A stretch of 64,000 nucleotides of DNA from Acinetobacter brisouii CIP 110357 (GCF_000488275.1 NZ_KI530762.1:515536-579535); one strand, 5' to 3'; shown: positions 28,456 to 36,763, counted from the stretch's first letter. Numbers and translations: made by a program. Notes: generated by a model from the letters alone, not told the origin.

Positions 28456-29442
28456 ATGATGTTAAATCTAAACGTAATTAATTACAGATCAACCACTTCA
28501 TGTAGTCCTAACTACAGAGAAGTGAACATGGTATCAATCCTCAATCAAAATAAAATTAATGAAGCAACCTTGTTGATAGAAATAGAAAGGTTCATTCAAT
28601 CCAGCTTAAATTCGGCGAGACAACCAAGATCTTTCTATCAAAACTTTGCTGATCTACTCCTGGATTTTCATCAAGTCTATGACCCTGACTTTAGCTATTC
28701 ATGCTTAATAGAGCCTTTTTGTCGTTTGTTATATGACTACGATTTGGAATATGAGTCACCAGAATCTCTTTGCAAGCTATTAAAACAAACACCATTTAGA
28801 CAGTGGCAAAGTGATTTCGATCTCAATTGGACAGATCATCTTGATGAAATGCGTCAGCACCGCTTTAGTGAAAAACAGAATGCACAGAAGATTGACTCAC
28901 GCTTGAATCTATTGATAGATGAGTATTCTGCACTGTTAGTCGTTCGAGTGGATTTAAGCTATGTTGCGAATATCAGCATTGAACAAGTTGACGATGACTT
29001 AGAAATACTTCGAAGAAAGATTAATCGTTCTCAATATGGGGATGATGTATTACTTTTGATTTGGGCATTAGAGCAAGGCGAAAGCACAGGTTACCATTGT
29101 CATGTTGCACTTGTGTTTGATGAGCGAAAACGTCATGGTGCATGGCGTATTGCGAAAGCAGTGGGTGATTGGTGGAAAGAGATCACCGATGATCAAGGTA
29201 AATACTTTAATTGCCATGATCGGCGTTATTTAAAGAAATATGAAGAGCGAGATGTTGTTGGTATTGGCGTGATTTATAGCAATGTGCCTTATCAAGTCAA
29301 TAAGATGCGTTCAACGCTTTCTTATTTAGCTCGACCTGATAAAGCGCAATATTTAAGAGTAAAAACCTCAACCAAGATGCGTAGCTTTGGGATGTCTCAA
29401 GTGAAAGCGAAGATCAATCGAAGAAACTGTTATAAGCGGTGA
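28456..29442 (+). CDS. YagK/YfjJ (inovirus Gp2-like) replication-type protein
   Basis: 328 aa; an internal ATG at 28528 is an alternative start. The C-terminal half has GYHCHVALVFDERKRHGAWRI, with the HxH pair of HUH-type nucleases, then WWKEIT and the FNCHDRRY and MRSTLSYLARPDKAQYLR segments typical of the inovirus Gp2/YagK/YfjJ family. HUH proteins nick DNA and start rolling-circle replication. This suggests the island can replicate after excision, like phage satellites (inference). Confidence 0.8.
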   Translation: MMLNLNVINYRSTTSCSPNYREVNMVSILNQNKINEATLLIEIERFIQSSLNSARQPRSFYQNFADLLLDFHQVYDPDFSYSCLIEPFCRLLYDYDLEYESPESLCKLLKQTPFRQWQSDFDLNWTDHLDEMRQHRFSEKQNAQKIDSRLNLLIDEYSALLVVRVDLSYVANISIEQVDDDLEILRRKINRSQYGDDVLLLIWALEQGESTGYHCHVALVFDERKRHGAWRIAKAVGDWWKEITDDQGKYFNCHDRRYLKKYEERDVVGIGVIYSNVPYQVNKMRSTLSYLARPDKAQYLRVKTSTKMRSFGMSQVKAKINRRNCYKR

Positions 29443-29506
29443 GTGATTGCATAATGAGGTAAACCATTTACCTCATTATTTTTAAAAACTGAATGAATTA
29501 GCATGA

Positions 29507-30277
29507 TCAATGCATACTGTCACATGAGATTTTTTCTGGATCACTGATGTATGCTTCAAAAGCAAGATGATGTTGACCTTGTGACTTTGCAAGATCTCGT
29601 GCTCTGAAGTGAATACATTCCCCAACACTGAGATTCTCTAGCAGCATATTCTGTGCAACCGATGTAGCTTGCATATCAAAGCTGACTGTACCCTGATTGG
29701 TCGTGATGACTTCCTTGTAGTCAATCTCAGTGGTGGGTCTGGTAATTAAAAATGCATACTCATGTTTGTAATCAGCACTGGCAAGTCAATAGGCTGGTTC
29801 AGATGTGGATGCAGATGCCGTTTGCACCGTTTCTCCATCTTGAATGATAGGGGCTTGAGTGGATGTAGGTGCTCGTGGGCGTTGTTCTGATTTTGAGTGA
29901 TTAATGATTCGCTCAATCTCAACATCGATGCTTTCGCCAAAGTCTACTTCCTTGTCATAGCGGGCATCGCCTTGGAACCATCTTAAATAAAAGTTTGGGC
30001 GTTGCTGCTCTAAAAATTTAATCTTGTGATCCACCAGTTGTAGCAGTTGCTGATAGCCTGCTTCTCCAACTTCATCTTTCACTTTGTCAGGTTCATCGCT
30101 GATCCGATCCCGAAATAGCTGTAGTCCTGCAATCGTCTGTCGGATACGAATATCGTTACAATGGACTGAATTATCTGCAATACAGTCCTTGGCTTGAAGA
30201 CTCAGTTTGCCATAGTTGAGTTCACTACAACCCGATAATAGCCCAATCATACCGATCAGAATCGCTATTTTATTCAT
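29507..30277 (-). pseudogene. Lipoprotein gene interrupted by an in-frame TGA
   Basis: The frame starts at 30277 with a lipoprotein signal (GLLSGC) and stops at a TGA at 29786-29788 after 163 codons. The same frame then reads on through 92 further coding-like codons (AFLITRPTTEIDYKEVITT near its start) to a second stop at 29507. A single TGG-to-TGA change at a Trp codon would explain it. The product is thus either a 163-aa truncated lipoprotein or a 256-residue original. It is the last gene of the minus lipoprotein operon. Function unknown. Confidence 0.65.
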
Positions 30278-30304
30278 CGCTTGATGTTTCCTGTTGCAGG
30301 GCTG

Positions 30305-31051
30305 CTATGGGTTAAATGTCCAATTGCCTTGATCTGTGGTGACTGTCAGTTCAATAATTTTGTCTCGACGGCAACGAGCACCCAATTTTAGGACACTGCC
30401 AAAGTGTAAGATCTTATATGTGTTGGGTTTAAAGTCGGACATGACTTGGCAATTACCACGATTGACAGAGAGACCATAAAAATTAAGCTGATCAACCGTT
30501 GATTGAATATTGACATTGGTGTAGTAGTCAGGCTGACCCACATCAGGTTCGAGTGAGATACGTATAGGTGAGGTTTGTGCTGCACCTGCGGATGTATTTT
30601 GTGCTGTATTGGATGGGGCGTTCTGAGCTTCTTCGAGCACATTCATACACTCATTTTTCAGACTTGCACCGACTTCATTCTTGTCGGAATCCCAGAGAAT
30701 GTCAGTATGATCACAACCAAGGGTGTTCTGAGTAGCATTCTCTTTAAAGCGAATATTCCACGTATAGTTATATAAGCCTTTGTTATTCTGATCTTGATTG
30801 ATGAACTTGACATTATTGACTGAAGTGACGGTATAGGTGTTTGGCGATTCCTGATCCAAGAGCTGTTGTAGTGCAGCTTTACCGTTGCTTTCAATTGCCA
30901 TTTTTCCAACCTCAGACAATGGAATGCCTGAAGGTGGTGTTGCTTCGGTCTGTGCTTGGCTGGCAGCCGCTGTTGTGGCATGTTCGGTTTTGGAACAGGC
31001 TTGTAGAGATAAACCACAGATAAGAAGAAGTGCGAACGTTGTTTTATGCAT
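30305..31051 (-). CDS. Lipoprotein of unknown function, two-part
   Basis: 248 aa with lipobox LSLQAC. The N-terminal part after an Ala/Thr linker has a strand-rich domain with two Cys (near 119 and 138). The C-terminal ~100 residues (QSTVDQLNFYGLSVNRGNC, then FGSVLKLGARC) resemble the C-terminal part of the fragment at 50612-51097. Paralogous fragments at both places suggest a common mobile source. It is 27 bp upstream of the interrupted lipoprotein gene. Confidence 0.75.
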   Translation of the reverse strand: MHKTTFALLLICGLSLQACSKTEHATTAAASQAQTEATPPSGIPLSEVGKMAIESNGKAALQQLLDQESPNTYTVTSVNNVKFINQDQNNKGLYNYTWNIRFKENATQNTLGCDHTDILWDSDKNEVGASLKNECMNVLEEAQNAPSNTAQNTSAGAAQTSPIRISLEPDVGQPDYYTNVNIQSTVDQLNFYGLSVNRGNCQVMSDFKPNTYKILHFGSVLKLGARCRRDKIIELTVTTDQGNWTFNP

Positions 31052-31081
31052 TTGATATATCCAGATTCAGTTTTTTATTTT

Positions 31082-31711
31082 TTAGTTGGTTGATTGAGTC
31101 GCTAGGCCGTACTGGTTGGTTTCAGGATCACTGTCTTGGATTGCCCAAAACAAGAATAAGAACAGACCGACAATTGGAATGGCAACAATGCACACCCACC
31201 AACCTGAACGCCCAATATCATGCATACGACGCACACTGACTGCGAGGTTGGGGAGCATGACGATCAGCATGGCAAGCGAAGCAAGGTTTTGACTGATGAA
31301 ATGCAAGAAGATACTGAGCAGCAAGCAGAAGAGTTGAAAGTACCAGAACTCACTGCGTGCTGAGCGTCCTTTAAAGTCCGCAAATTTCTTAAAGCAATTC
31401 AGAATAGCTGTTTGATAGCTATTTTCAGCGAGGTCTAATTTGTTAAAGATCTGTTGAGCTGAAGTTGTAGCGGTTGAAATAGATTCTGTTGGTGCTTTAT
31501 TCAGTATGCTGGCTTGTGCTGGGATAGGTACATCGATATAGATGGCAATTGCTTGCTGATCTGCGCTGACCTCAAAATCAACAACAGTGCCACGGATAGG
31601 ATTAATCTGTTCTTTCCATTGTTGCCCTGTAAATGGATAACGTGATCCATTGTCCCCTAAGATAATGCCGGTATTGCCTTGAATCGAGAAATCAAGAACT
31701 TTGCCTTTCAT
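31082..31711 (-). CDS. DUF805 membrane protein with N-terminal cold-shock-like domain
   Basis: 209 aa. Residues 1-60 (MKGKVLDFSIQGNTGIILGD...) look like an OB-fold/cold-shock-type domain. From about 105 the DUF805 pattern begins (FKGRSARSEFWYFQLF, then VRRMHDIGRSGWW) with four hydrophobic helices. DUF805 proteins are inner-membrane proteins of unknown role. It heads the minus lipoprotein operon with a 30-bp gap to the next gene. Confidence 0.85.
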   Translation of the reverse strand: MKGKVLDFSIQGNTGIILGDNGSRYPFTGQQWKEQINPIRGTVVDFEVSADQQAIAIYIDVPIPAQASILNKAPTESISTATTSAQQIFNKLDLAENSYQTAILNCFKKFADFKGRSARSEFWYFQLFCLLLSIFLHFISQNLASLAMLIVMLPNLAVSVRRMHDIGRSGWWVCIVAIPIVGLFLFLFWAIQDSDPETNQYGLATQSTN

Positions 31712-31765
31712 GATATATAGGTATCCTTATTCTTGGTATGTGCTTAGAAATAAACCCACAGCCTG

Positions 31766-31903
31766 TCATGCTTTTATTGATTGATGGAATGAATGACATG
31801 GGGCTGAATGGGAATGCCCATTGCGTACTGGGTAAGATAAAGATGAGTTAATCCAAGCGTAATCCATGACCACCATCACGATGGCTGGCGACCAACAATG
31901 CAT
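31766..31903 (-). CDS. Possible small protein, 45 aa
   Basis: An ATG frame from 31903 to 31766 codes 45 residues ending in FHQSIKA. It has an AGGGA about 9 bases upstream. The sequence is His/Ser-rich and I cannot show it is expressed. It may be chance. Confidence 0.25.
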   Translation of the reverse strand: MHCWSPAIVMVVMDYAWINSSLSYPVRNGHSHSAPCHSFHQSIKA

Positions 31904-32000
31904 AAGGATTTATCCCTGCAATCAGCAATGCAGAGTTTGTCTGGTTTTACTCAAGCTATTTTCTACCAAGCCGAATGGATGGTTGCTTTATTGTGCTCAA

Positions 32001-32075
32001 TTAGTCTGTAACAGGGGGGACTACAGCCTGATCGGTAGAAATTGGGATACGGATTTGAGATTGAAGCATAGTCAT
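32001..32075 (-). CDS. Possible 24-aa peptide with strong ribosome site
   Basis: ATG at 32075 reads MTMLQSQIRIPISTDQAVVP and four more residues to a TAA at 32001. The sequence TAAGGAGT lies at ideal distance before the ATG. It is upstream of the DUF805/lipoprotein operon on the same strand and downstream (in that direction) of the structured-RNA region, so it could be a leader peptide. A run of six C near its end could be a frameshift point into a longer broken gene. Confidence 0.4.
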   Translation of the reverse strand: MTMLQSQIRIPISTDQAVVPPVTD

Positions 32076-32145
32076 GGTGACTCCTTAGGTAATAAGAAGT
32101 TCTACCGAATCACTGTCAATTGATTATGGTGGCAGAACGAGAAGG

Positions 32146-32278
32146 GGTTGACAGACTGAACCTAAGAATCAGCACACTCGAAAGTGTCCCCCTCCCGTTC
32201 CGCCGCAGAGGGGTGCACGAGATTACGCACTAAAAGTAGGAAACTTTTAGTGTTCTTAGGAAACGGTCTGTCAAAACC
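32146..32278 (+). ncRNA. Candidate structured RNA with five helices
   Basis: Nested perfect helices: P1 32148-32156/32266-32274; P2 32161-32168/32253-32260; inside P2 three hairpins, P3 32174-32178/32183-32187, P4 32189-32194/32208-32213, P5 32228-32237/32243-32252. P5 is a 10-bp perfect stem and abuts P2. The whole is a closed multibranch fold. Strand is not proven, as both strands fold, but plus is favoured because an intrinsic terminator and a gene follow. Family unknown to me; the phage C4-type antisense RNA group is one candidate to test. A cis-acting leader or antitermination element is another. Confidence 0.6.
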
Positions 32279-32387
32279 GACTGACGATGTAGGTCAGCCA
32301 ACAAATCATAATCGGAGTTATCCGTAACGTCAATTTAAAAAGAATTCAGATATATATCATCTAGATGAGAATCATCTTTCTTTATTC

Positions 32388-32416
32388 GGGTTTGCCTCAA
32401 CGGTAAGCCCTTTTTT
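32388..32416 (+). terminator. Intrinsic terminator 20 bases before a start codon
   Basis: Nine-pair stem (32388-32396 with 32402-32410, two G-U pairs), loop of 5, then T6. The ATG of the zinc-ribbon gene is at 32437 with GAGG between, so the terminator sits in the leader of that gene and must be read through or by-passed for its expression if transcription starts upstream. Confidence 0.85.
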
Positions 32417-32436
32417 ATTTCTAGAGGTAAATCATT

Positions 32437-32721
32437 ATGCGTTCTTGTCCTTATTGTTATTCAAATCATGTTACCCGTGTCATCCAAAGCCAAACACAGG
32501 CGGGTTCATCCAATGGCAGTACCTTCTCATCATCCGCATCTTTTGCCACGATTGGGGCATCCTTATCCAAATCATTGCCTGTGCCAATTTCGCCTTTGAT
32601 TGGAGGAATTGCCGGTGCCGTGGTTGGTGGTCTATTGGGGAGTCTGTTTGATGATGCACCAAAGCAAACTCCAAGCTATCAGTATTTCTACTGTGAAGAT
32701 TGTGGTCGTAACTTTCAGTAA
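32437..32721 (+). CDS. Small zinc-ribbon protein with glycine-rich membrane segment
   Basis: 94 aa. CPYC at the N-terminus and CEDCG at the C-terminus form a split four-Cys zinc ribbon. Between them lies a Ser-rich linker and a Gly-zipper hydrophobic stretch (GGIAGAVVGGLLGSLF). GAGGTAAATCATT precedes the start. It is the first gene of the island replication/recombination run. Role unknown. Confidence 0.75.
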   Translation: MRSCPYCYSNHVTRVIQSQTQAGSSNGSTFSSSASFATIGASLSKSLPVPISPLIGGIAGAVVGGLLGSLFDDAPKQTPSYQYFYCEDCGRNFQ

Positions 32722-32741
32722 TTGAATCAGGAGAATACCCA

Positions 32742-33794
32742 ATGGCACATCTGATTGAAAACATGGCCTATGTGGGTGCAACCCCTTGGCATGGTCTGGG
32801 CAATGTACTCACCCCGAACCAGCCGATTGAAGTCTGGGCACAACAAGCGGGTATGGACTGGCAGATTGAATCCTCCAATGTCAGCTATATGGCACAGAAT
32901 CAACGTGGGCAGAGCATTATCCTGCCGTACGAAGAACAACGGGTGCTGTACCGCTCGGATACCCATGCACCGCTCTCCGTCGTCAGTCAGCGTTATCAGG
33001 AAGTCCAGCCTTTAGAAATTCTCAATTTCTATCGTGACTTAACTGAACAAGCTGGCTTTGAACTGGAAACAGCAGGGGTGCTCAAAGGAGGGAAGAAGTT
33101 CTGGGCGCTAGCGAAAACAGGACAAACTTCATCGTTAAAAGGCAAGGATGTCAGTAATGGCTATATCTTGCTGGCTACCGCATGTGATGGCACTTTAGCC
33201 ACCACCGCGCAATTTACCTCAATTCGGGTGGTGTGTAACAACACTTTGGCGATTGCCTTAAAAGGACAAAGCAGTAGTGCAGGTGTGGTTAAAGTGCCAC
33301 ACAGTACCCGTTTTGATGCAGAGAAGGTTAAACAGCAACTGGGCATTTCGGTACGGGCATGGGATGAGCATATGTACGAAATGAAACAGCTTAGCCAACG
33401 CAAGGTCAGCCAAACCGAAGCCGCAGCTTATTTCGATGCGGTGTTTAACAACACCAGTCTGAGTATTACCGATCAGGATGACAGCATTATTCAGTTCTAT
33501 CGTAATGTGGCGACCCAAGCCCAAAGTCACTCGACCAGCAAAGCCGAGAATAAAACCGAACCGAACGGACGGGCTTTATCCAAAGTCATGAGCATGTTTA
33601 ATGGTCAGGGACGCGGGGCAGAACTCAGCTCAGCCAAAGATACGGCTTATGGCTTGCTGTGCGCCATGACTGAGTTCGCCGACCATGAGCGTCGTGCCAT
33701 GAGTCAGGATCATCGTCTGGATTCAGCATGGTTTGGCGCAGGGGCTGCCCTGAAACAACGTGGACTGGAACAGGCGCTACGTTTGGTAGCTTAA
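32742..33794 (+). CDS. DUF932 phage/plasmid-like protein
   Basis: 350 aa. The N-terminus MAHLIENMAYVGATPWHGLG is the DUF932 (TIGR03299, phage/plasmid-like) opening, and the VCNNTLAIAL and RVVCNNT segments are typical of the family. Such genes sit by recombination nucleases on plasmids, ICEs and phages. Biochemical role unknown. It lies 20 bp after the zinc-ribbon gene and ends before a strong terminator. Confidence 0.88.
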   Translation: MAHLIENMAYVGATPWHGLGNVLTPNQPIEVWAQQAGMDWQIESSNVSYMAQNQRGQSIILPYEEQRVLYRSDTHAPLSVVSQRYQEVQPLEILNFYRDLTEQAGFELETAGVLKGGKKFWALAKTGQTSSLKGKDVSNGYILLATACDGTLATTAQFTSIRVVCNNTLAIALKGQSSSAGVVKVPHSTRFDAEKVKQQLGISVRAWDEHMYEMKQLSQRKVSQTEAAAYFDAVFNNTSLSITDQDDSIIQFYRNVATQAQSHSTSKAENKTEPNGRALSKVMSMFNGQGRGAELSSAKDTAYGLLCAMTEFADHERRAMSQDHRLDSAWFGAGAALKQRGLEQALRLVA

Positions 33795-33842
33795 GGACAT
33801 ACTTGTCTTAGCCTAAGCCATTTAGAAAGCTATCTCATACAT

Positions 33843-33882
33843 CAAGCCCTCGCTGACGCAAGTCAGCGAGGGCTTGTTTTTT
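33843..33882 (+). terminator. Strong intrinsic terminator with GCAA loop
   Basis: Perfect 15-bp stem (33843-33857 with 33862-33876), GNRA-type GCAA loop and T6. It lies only 32 bases before the next ATG at 33915. Confidence 0.93.
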
Positions 33883-33914
33883 ATGCTCAACATTACATTC
33901 TCTAGGAATCACTT

Positions 33915-34961
33915 ATGAATACAGCACTTCCCATTTCAACCTCATCTCCACCCACTACACATTCATTGAATAACAATCGTCCCAAACTGTTTAGCGCCAA
34001 ACGCTTTGTCGATACCAAAAAACTCAGCCAAGCCGAATGGCTGGAAGTACGTCGGAAGGGCATTGGTAGCAGTGATTGTGCCGCAGCCTGTGGACTGAAT
34101 CCCTATATGTCGATGCTGGAACTGTGGATGATTAAAACTGGACGGATTCAGCAAAACCTCGAAGATGATCATCAAGGGCATGCACCTTTGTACTGGGGTA
34201 AACAGCTAGAGCCACTGGTGGCTGAATACTACAGCCTGCATACCCAGCATAAAGTCAGACGCGTGAATGCGATATTACAGCACCCTGATCCAGATAAGCA
34301 CTTTATGCTGGCGAATCTGGACTATGCTGTGGTGGGCACTCCTGAAGTGCAGATTCTGGAATGTAAAACCGCAGGCGAACATGGGGCAAAACTTTGGCGG
34401 GATGGGGTTCCACTCTATGTTTTATGTCAGGTACAGCACCAACTGGCCGTGACCGGTAAACAGGCGGCACATGTTTGTGTGTTGCTGTGTGGGCATGAAA
34501 CCAAAATCTTTAAAGTCACGCGTAGTGAATCAGTGATTCGTCACATCATTCAGGCGGAACGTCAGTTCTGGGACTGTGTGGAACAGGATATTCCGCCTTC
34601 GGTGGATGCAAGTAGCTCTGCAGGCAAAGCCCTGCAATTACTCTATCCCGAGCATATGCCACTCAGCACAACGGATCTGTCTGAAGATGCTGAGGCCAAT
34701 CAACAGTTTGAACAGTTGATTCAACAGCGCAATTTGGTTGAACAGCACCAAGAGCAATTTGATCTGCTGAAACATCAGCTACAAGCCAAGATGCAAGAGG
34801 TAGAACGAGCAGTATTTCAGGGTGGCTCGGTGACATGGAAACGCGCCAAGGATTCAGTCAGTTTGGATACAAAAGCCTTACTCAAACAACATCCCGAATA
34901 TCTAGAGCAGTTTCCACAAAGCAAGCAGGGCAGTCGACGCTTTCAGATTTACAACGATTGA
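33915..34961 (+). CDS. YqaJ-family recombination exonuclease
   Basis: 348 aa. The YqaJ (lambda-exonuclease-like) core has RRKGIGSSDCAAACGLNPY, the acidic LEPLVAEYY region and ECKTAGEHGAKLW with the PD-(D/E)xK Glu-x-Lys, then QVQHQLAVTG. It degrades one strand of duplex ends to load a single-strand annealing protein. No clear RecT/Bet partner lies alongside. The last ~90 residues form a coiled coil. Confidence 0.87.
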   Translation: MNTALPISTSSPPTTHSLNNNRPKLFSAKRFVDTKKLSQAEWLEVRRKGIGSSDCAAACGLNPYMSMLELWMIKTGRIQQNLEDDHQGHAPLYWGKQLEPLVAEYYSLHTQHKVRRVNAILQHPDPDKHFMLANLDYAVVGTPEVQILECKTAGEHGAKLWRDGVPLYVLCQVQHQLAVTGKQAAHVCVLLCGHETKIFKVTRSESVIRHIIQAERQFWDCVEQDIPPSVDASSSAGKALQLLYPEHMPLSTTDLSEDAEANQQFEQLIQQRNLVEQHQEQFDLLKHQLQAKMQEVERAVFQGGSVTWKRAKDSVSLDTKALLKQHPEYLEQFPQSKQGSRRFQIYND

Positions 34962-35006
34962 ACCGACCTGTTTACAAACTATCCCCATATTCCACAATCT
35001 CAATCC

Positions 35007-35034
35007 ATCCCATGCTTATCCCATGGGATTTTTT
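35007..35034 (+). terminator. Intrinsic terminator between nuclease and metal-binding genes
   Basis: Stem ATCCCATG/CATGGGAT (35007-35014 with 35022-35029), 7-nt loop, T5. The next ATG is 38 bases downstream. Confidence 0.85.
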
Positions 35035-35072
35035 ATTACGTTTTTATTTAATTCCATGAAGAGGATATCAAC

Positions 35073-35981
35073 ATGATTAAAGGTTTAATTATTACCCCAC
35101 CCGTACTCGGTCGTATCAGCATTGGCAAAATTGTGGAAAAGAATGGTAAACGTCTGCCAGAAAAAGATGATCAATTCACCATTACCAGCCAGATTCACAG
35201 TAAAGAGGGCTGGGTGAAACATCCTTTGGATGAGCAGCTCAGAGCCAAAGTCCCGAATCAGAAACTTCGAAGCATTCCAGTACGAATGCTATTTGATGAC
35301 CCTGATCTTAATCTCCGTGCTGAATATACGTTGTTTGACCGTCAGACAGGACGACCTGTGTGTATTGGCGATGGTGAAACTTGTCAGCGTCGAACAGGTA
35401 AAGGGGTTGAACAACATCCTTGTCCATCCCCTGATTTGTGTCCACTGGCGCAAGGTGGACAGTGCAAGCCCTATGCCCGTTTATACGTCAATCTGGATGA
35501 GCAGGATGAACTCGGCAGCTTTGTGCTGCGAACCACAGGTTTTAACAGCATTCGCACCTTAGCGGCACGGTTGCGTTATTACCATGCTGCGGTGAATGGC
35601 TTGCTGTCCTGCCTGCCCTTACAACTGACTTTAAGAGGCAAAAGCACCAGTCAAAGCTATGGCACACCGATCTACTATGTCGATCTGACGCTTAGGGAGG
35701 GAATCAGTTTGCAACAAGCCATCCTTGAGGCCAAACAACTGCAACAGGAAGCCCAAGCCTGTGGCTTTCAACAGGAGTTACTGGATCAGGTGGCACGGCA
35801 AGGCTATGCTAATGCCGTGTTTGATAGGGATGAGGGCGAAGATGGAATGCAGGTTGTAGAGGAGTTTTATCCAGATGAAGCTGTTGTTTTTGAACAAATG
35901 CCATCTAAATCCAATCAAGGGGATGGTTTTGTTCAAGATATTCAGCAGGGTTTACAGAGGAGTGTAAGGGCAGTGAATTAG
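35073..35981 (+). CDS. Island metal-binding protein (annotated in relatives as hydrolase or metal-binding protein)
   Basis: 302 aa. A Cys cluster at about residues 109-131 (CIGDGETC, then CPSPDLCP and GGQCKPY) suggests a zinc or Fe-S site, as seen in recombination-directionality-like proteins of plasmids and islands. It follows YqaJ and DUF932 in the usual order. A fragment of a homologous C-terminus occurs at 51125-51188. Function not established. Confidence 0.7.
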   Translation: MIKGLIITPPVLGRISIGKIVEKNGKRLPEKDDQFTITSQIHSKEGWVKHPLDEQLRAKVPNQKLRSIPVRMLFDDPDLNLRAEYTLFDRQTGRPVCIGDGETCQRRTGKGVEQHPCPSPDLCPLAQGGQCKPYARLYVNLDEQDELGSFVLRTTGFNSIRTLAARLRYYHAAVNGLLSCLPLQLTLRGKSTSQSYGTPIYYVDLTLREGISLQQAILEAKQLQQEAQACGFQQELLDQVARQGYANAVFDRDEGEDGMQVVEEFYPDEAVVFEQMPSKSNQGDGFVQDIQQGLQRSVRAVN

Positions 35982-36077
35982 GAGGAAGTAGATAGCATGA
36001 GACTCCGTAAAATTTTATTGGATTTGCTTATCATTTGAGCGAATACCCGCTCGCATCAATGATCAGGAGTAAACATC

Positions 36078-36308
36078 ATGAATGCGTTCACAGGTCAGAC
36101 ATTTCAGATGAATCAAATTATTAATATTAAAGAGGTAATTCAATTCACAAGTATTAGCCGAGCAAAGATCTATGAAATGATGGGTGAAAACTCACCATAA
36201 TACAATCCAACTTTCCCTAAAAAAGTTAAAATTACACAGAATCATATCGGATGGTCTGCTTATGAAATTCATGAATGGATTGAAAATAAGTTAGCGAACC
36301 GTGCATAA
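36078..36308 (+). pseudogene. AlpA-like excisionase/regulator with an in-frame TAA
   Basis: The frame starts at 36078 (AGGAG upstream), reads NIKEVIQFTSISRAKIYEMM, a winged-helix AlpA pattern, and meets TAA at 36198-36200. The same frame continues YNPTFPKKVKI and ends ...AYEIHEWIENKLANRA at 36308, exactly as an intact AlpA would. A one-base change from a Tyr codon explains the stop. AlpA proteins act as excisionase or activator of integrase genes, so its loss could fix the island in place. Confidence 0.8.
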
Positions 36309-36312
36309 AACT

Positions 36313-36336
36313 GGGAGCTTGGGCTCCCTTATTTTT
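36313..36336 (+). terminator. Intrinsic terminator after the AlpA-like gene
   Basis: GGGAGC/GCTCCC (36313-36318 with 36323-36328), 4-nt loop, then TTATTTTTT. Confidence 0.85.
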
Positions 36337-36381
36337 TGGTTTTTAGTAGGCTGAGTTCAGTTTTTAACCTACGCATTAACC

Positions 36382-36636
36382 ATGAGGACAATTGATTATT
36401 ACAATTAATACGCTGATGAATTTACTCAAGCAACGTTTTATGTAGATAGGGAAAGCCTAGTTAGTTATTTTTATATCTCCAAAGTTAATGTTACGTTATC
36501 TTTAGAGGGACTATGTGTCCATTATTTTGTCTGCAATCAACCGCTATATTTAAAGAATGTAGATAAAGAACATCATTCTGAAATTTATAAAGAATTGGCA
36601 CAGAAGTACTTTGGTAAAGAAATTGATCAAAGTTAA
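36382..36636 (+). pseudogene. Small gene with early in-frame TAA
   Basis: ATG at 36382 reads MRTIDYYN, then TAA at 36406-36408, then 75 further codons in frame (YADEFTQATFYVDRESLVSY...) to the stop at 36636. The first ~25 residues weakly recall the N-terminus of SAM-dependent methyltransferases (YYN.YA.EF..T..VD). The rest does not. It is best read as a decayed gene. Confidence 0.5.
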
Positions 36637-36637
36637 A

Positions 36638-36742
36638 ATGATAAGATCGGGTACTTGCCTTAATCAACTGGCCGCTGCTACTGAGTTGATTAAGGCAAGT
36701 ACCGAGTTGGTGAAAGCGAAGGAAAGTTTGCCACCAAAGTAA
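36638..36742 (+). CDS. Possible 34-aa peptide spanning a large inverted repeat
   Basis: ATG at 36638 codes MIRSGTCLNQLAAATELIKA and then a Ser/Thr/Lys-rich tail (STELVKAKESLPPK). It overlaps the inverted repeat at 36650-36703. The tail resembles ends of phage proteins. It may be a fragment. Expression is uncertain. Confidence 0.35.
   Translation: MIRSGTCLNQLAAATELIKASTELVKAKESLPPK
36650..36703. repeat. Perfect 20-bp inverted repeat with 14-nt spacer
   Basis: Arms 36650-36669 and 36684-36703 are exact reverse complements. No T run follows. It can form a long hairpin in RNA or a cruciform in DNA. Confidence 0.88.
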
Positions 36743-36763
36743 GATTGGGTTAAGAAAATTTAT

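Noticed and set aside
32148..32153. TTGACA as a -35 promoter box
   Set aside because: It is one arm of the P1 helix and no suitable -10 lies 16-18 bases downstream.
36650..36703. Inverted repeat as an integron attC site
   Set aside because: No IntI-type integrase or cassette array is present, and the arms lack the imperfect R/L box structure of attC.
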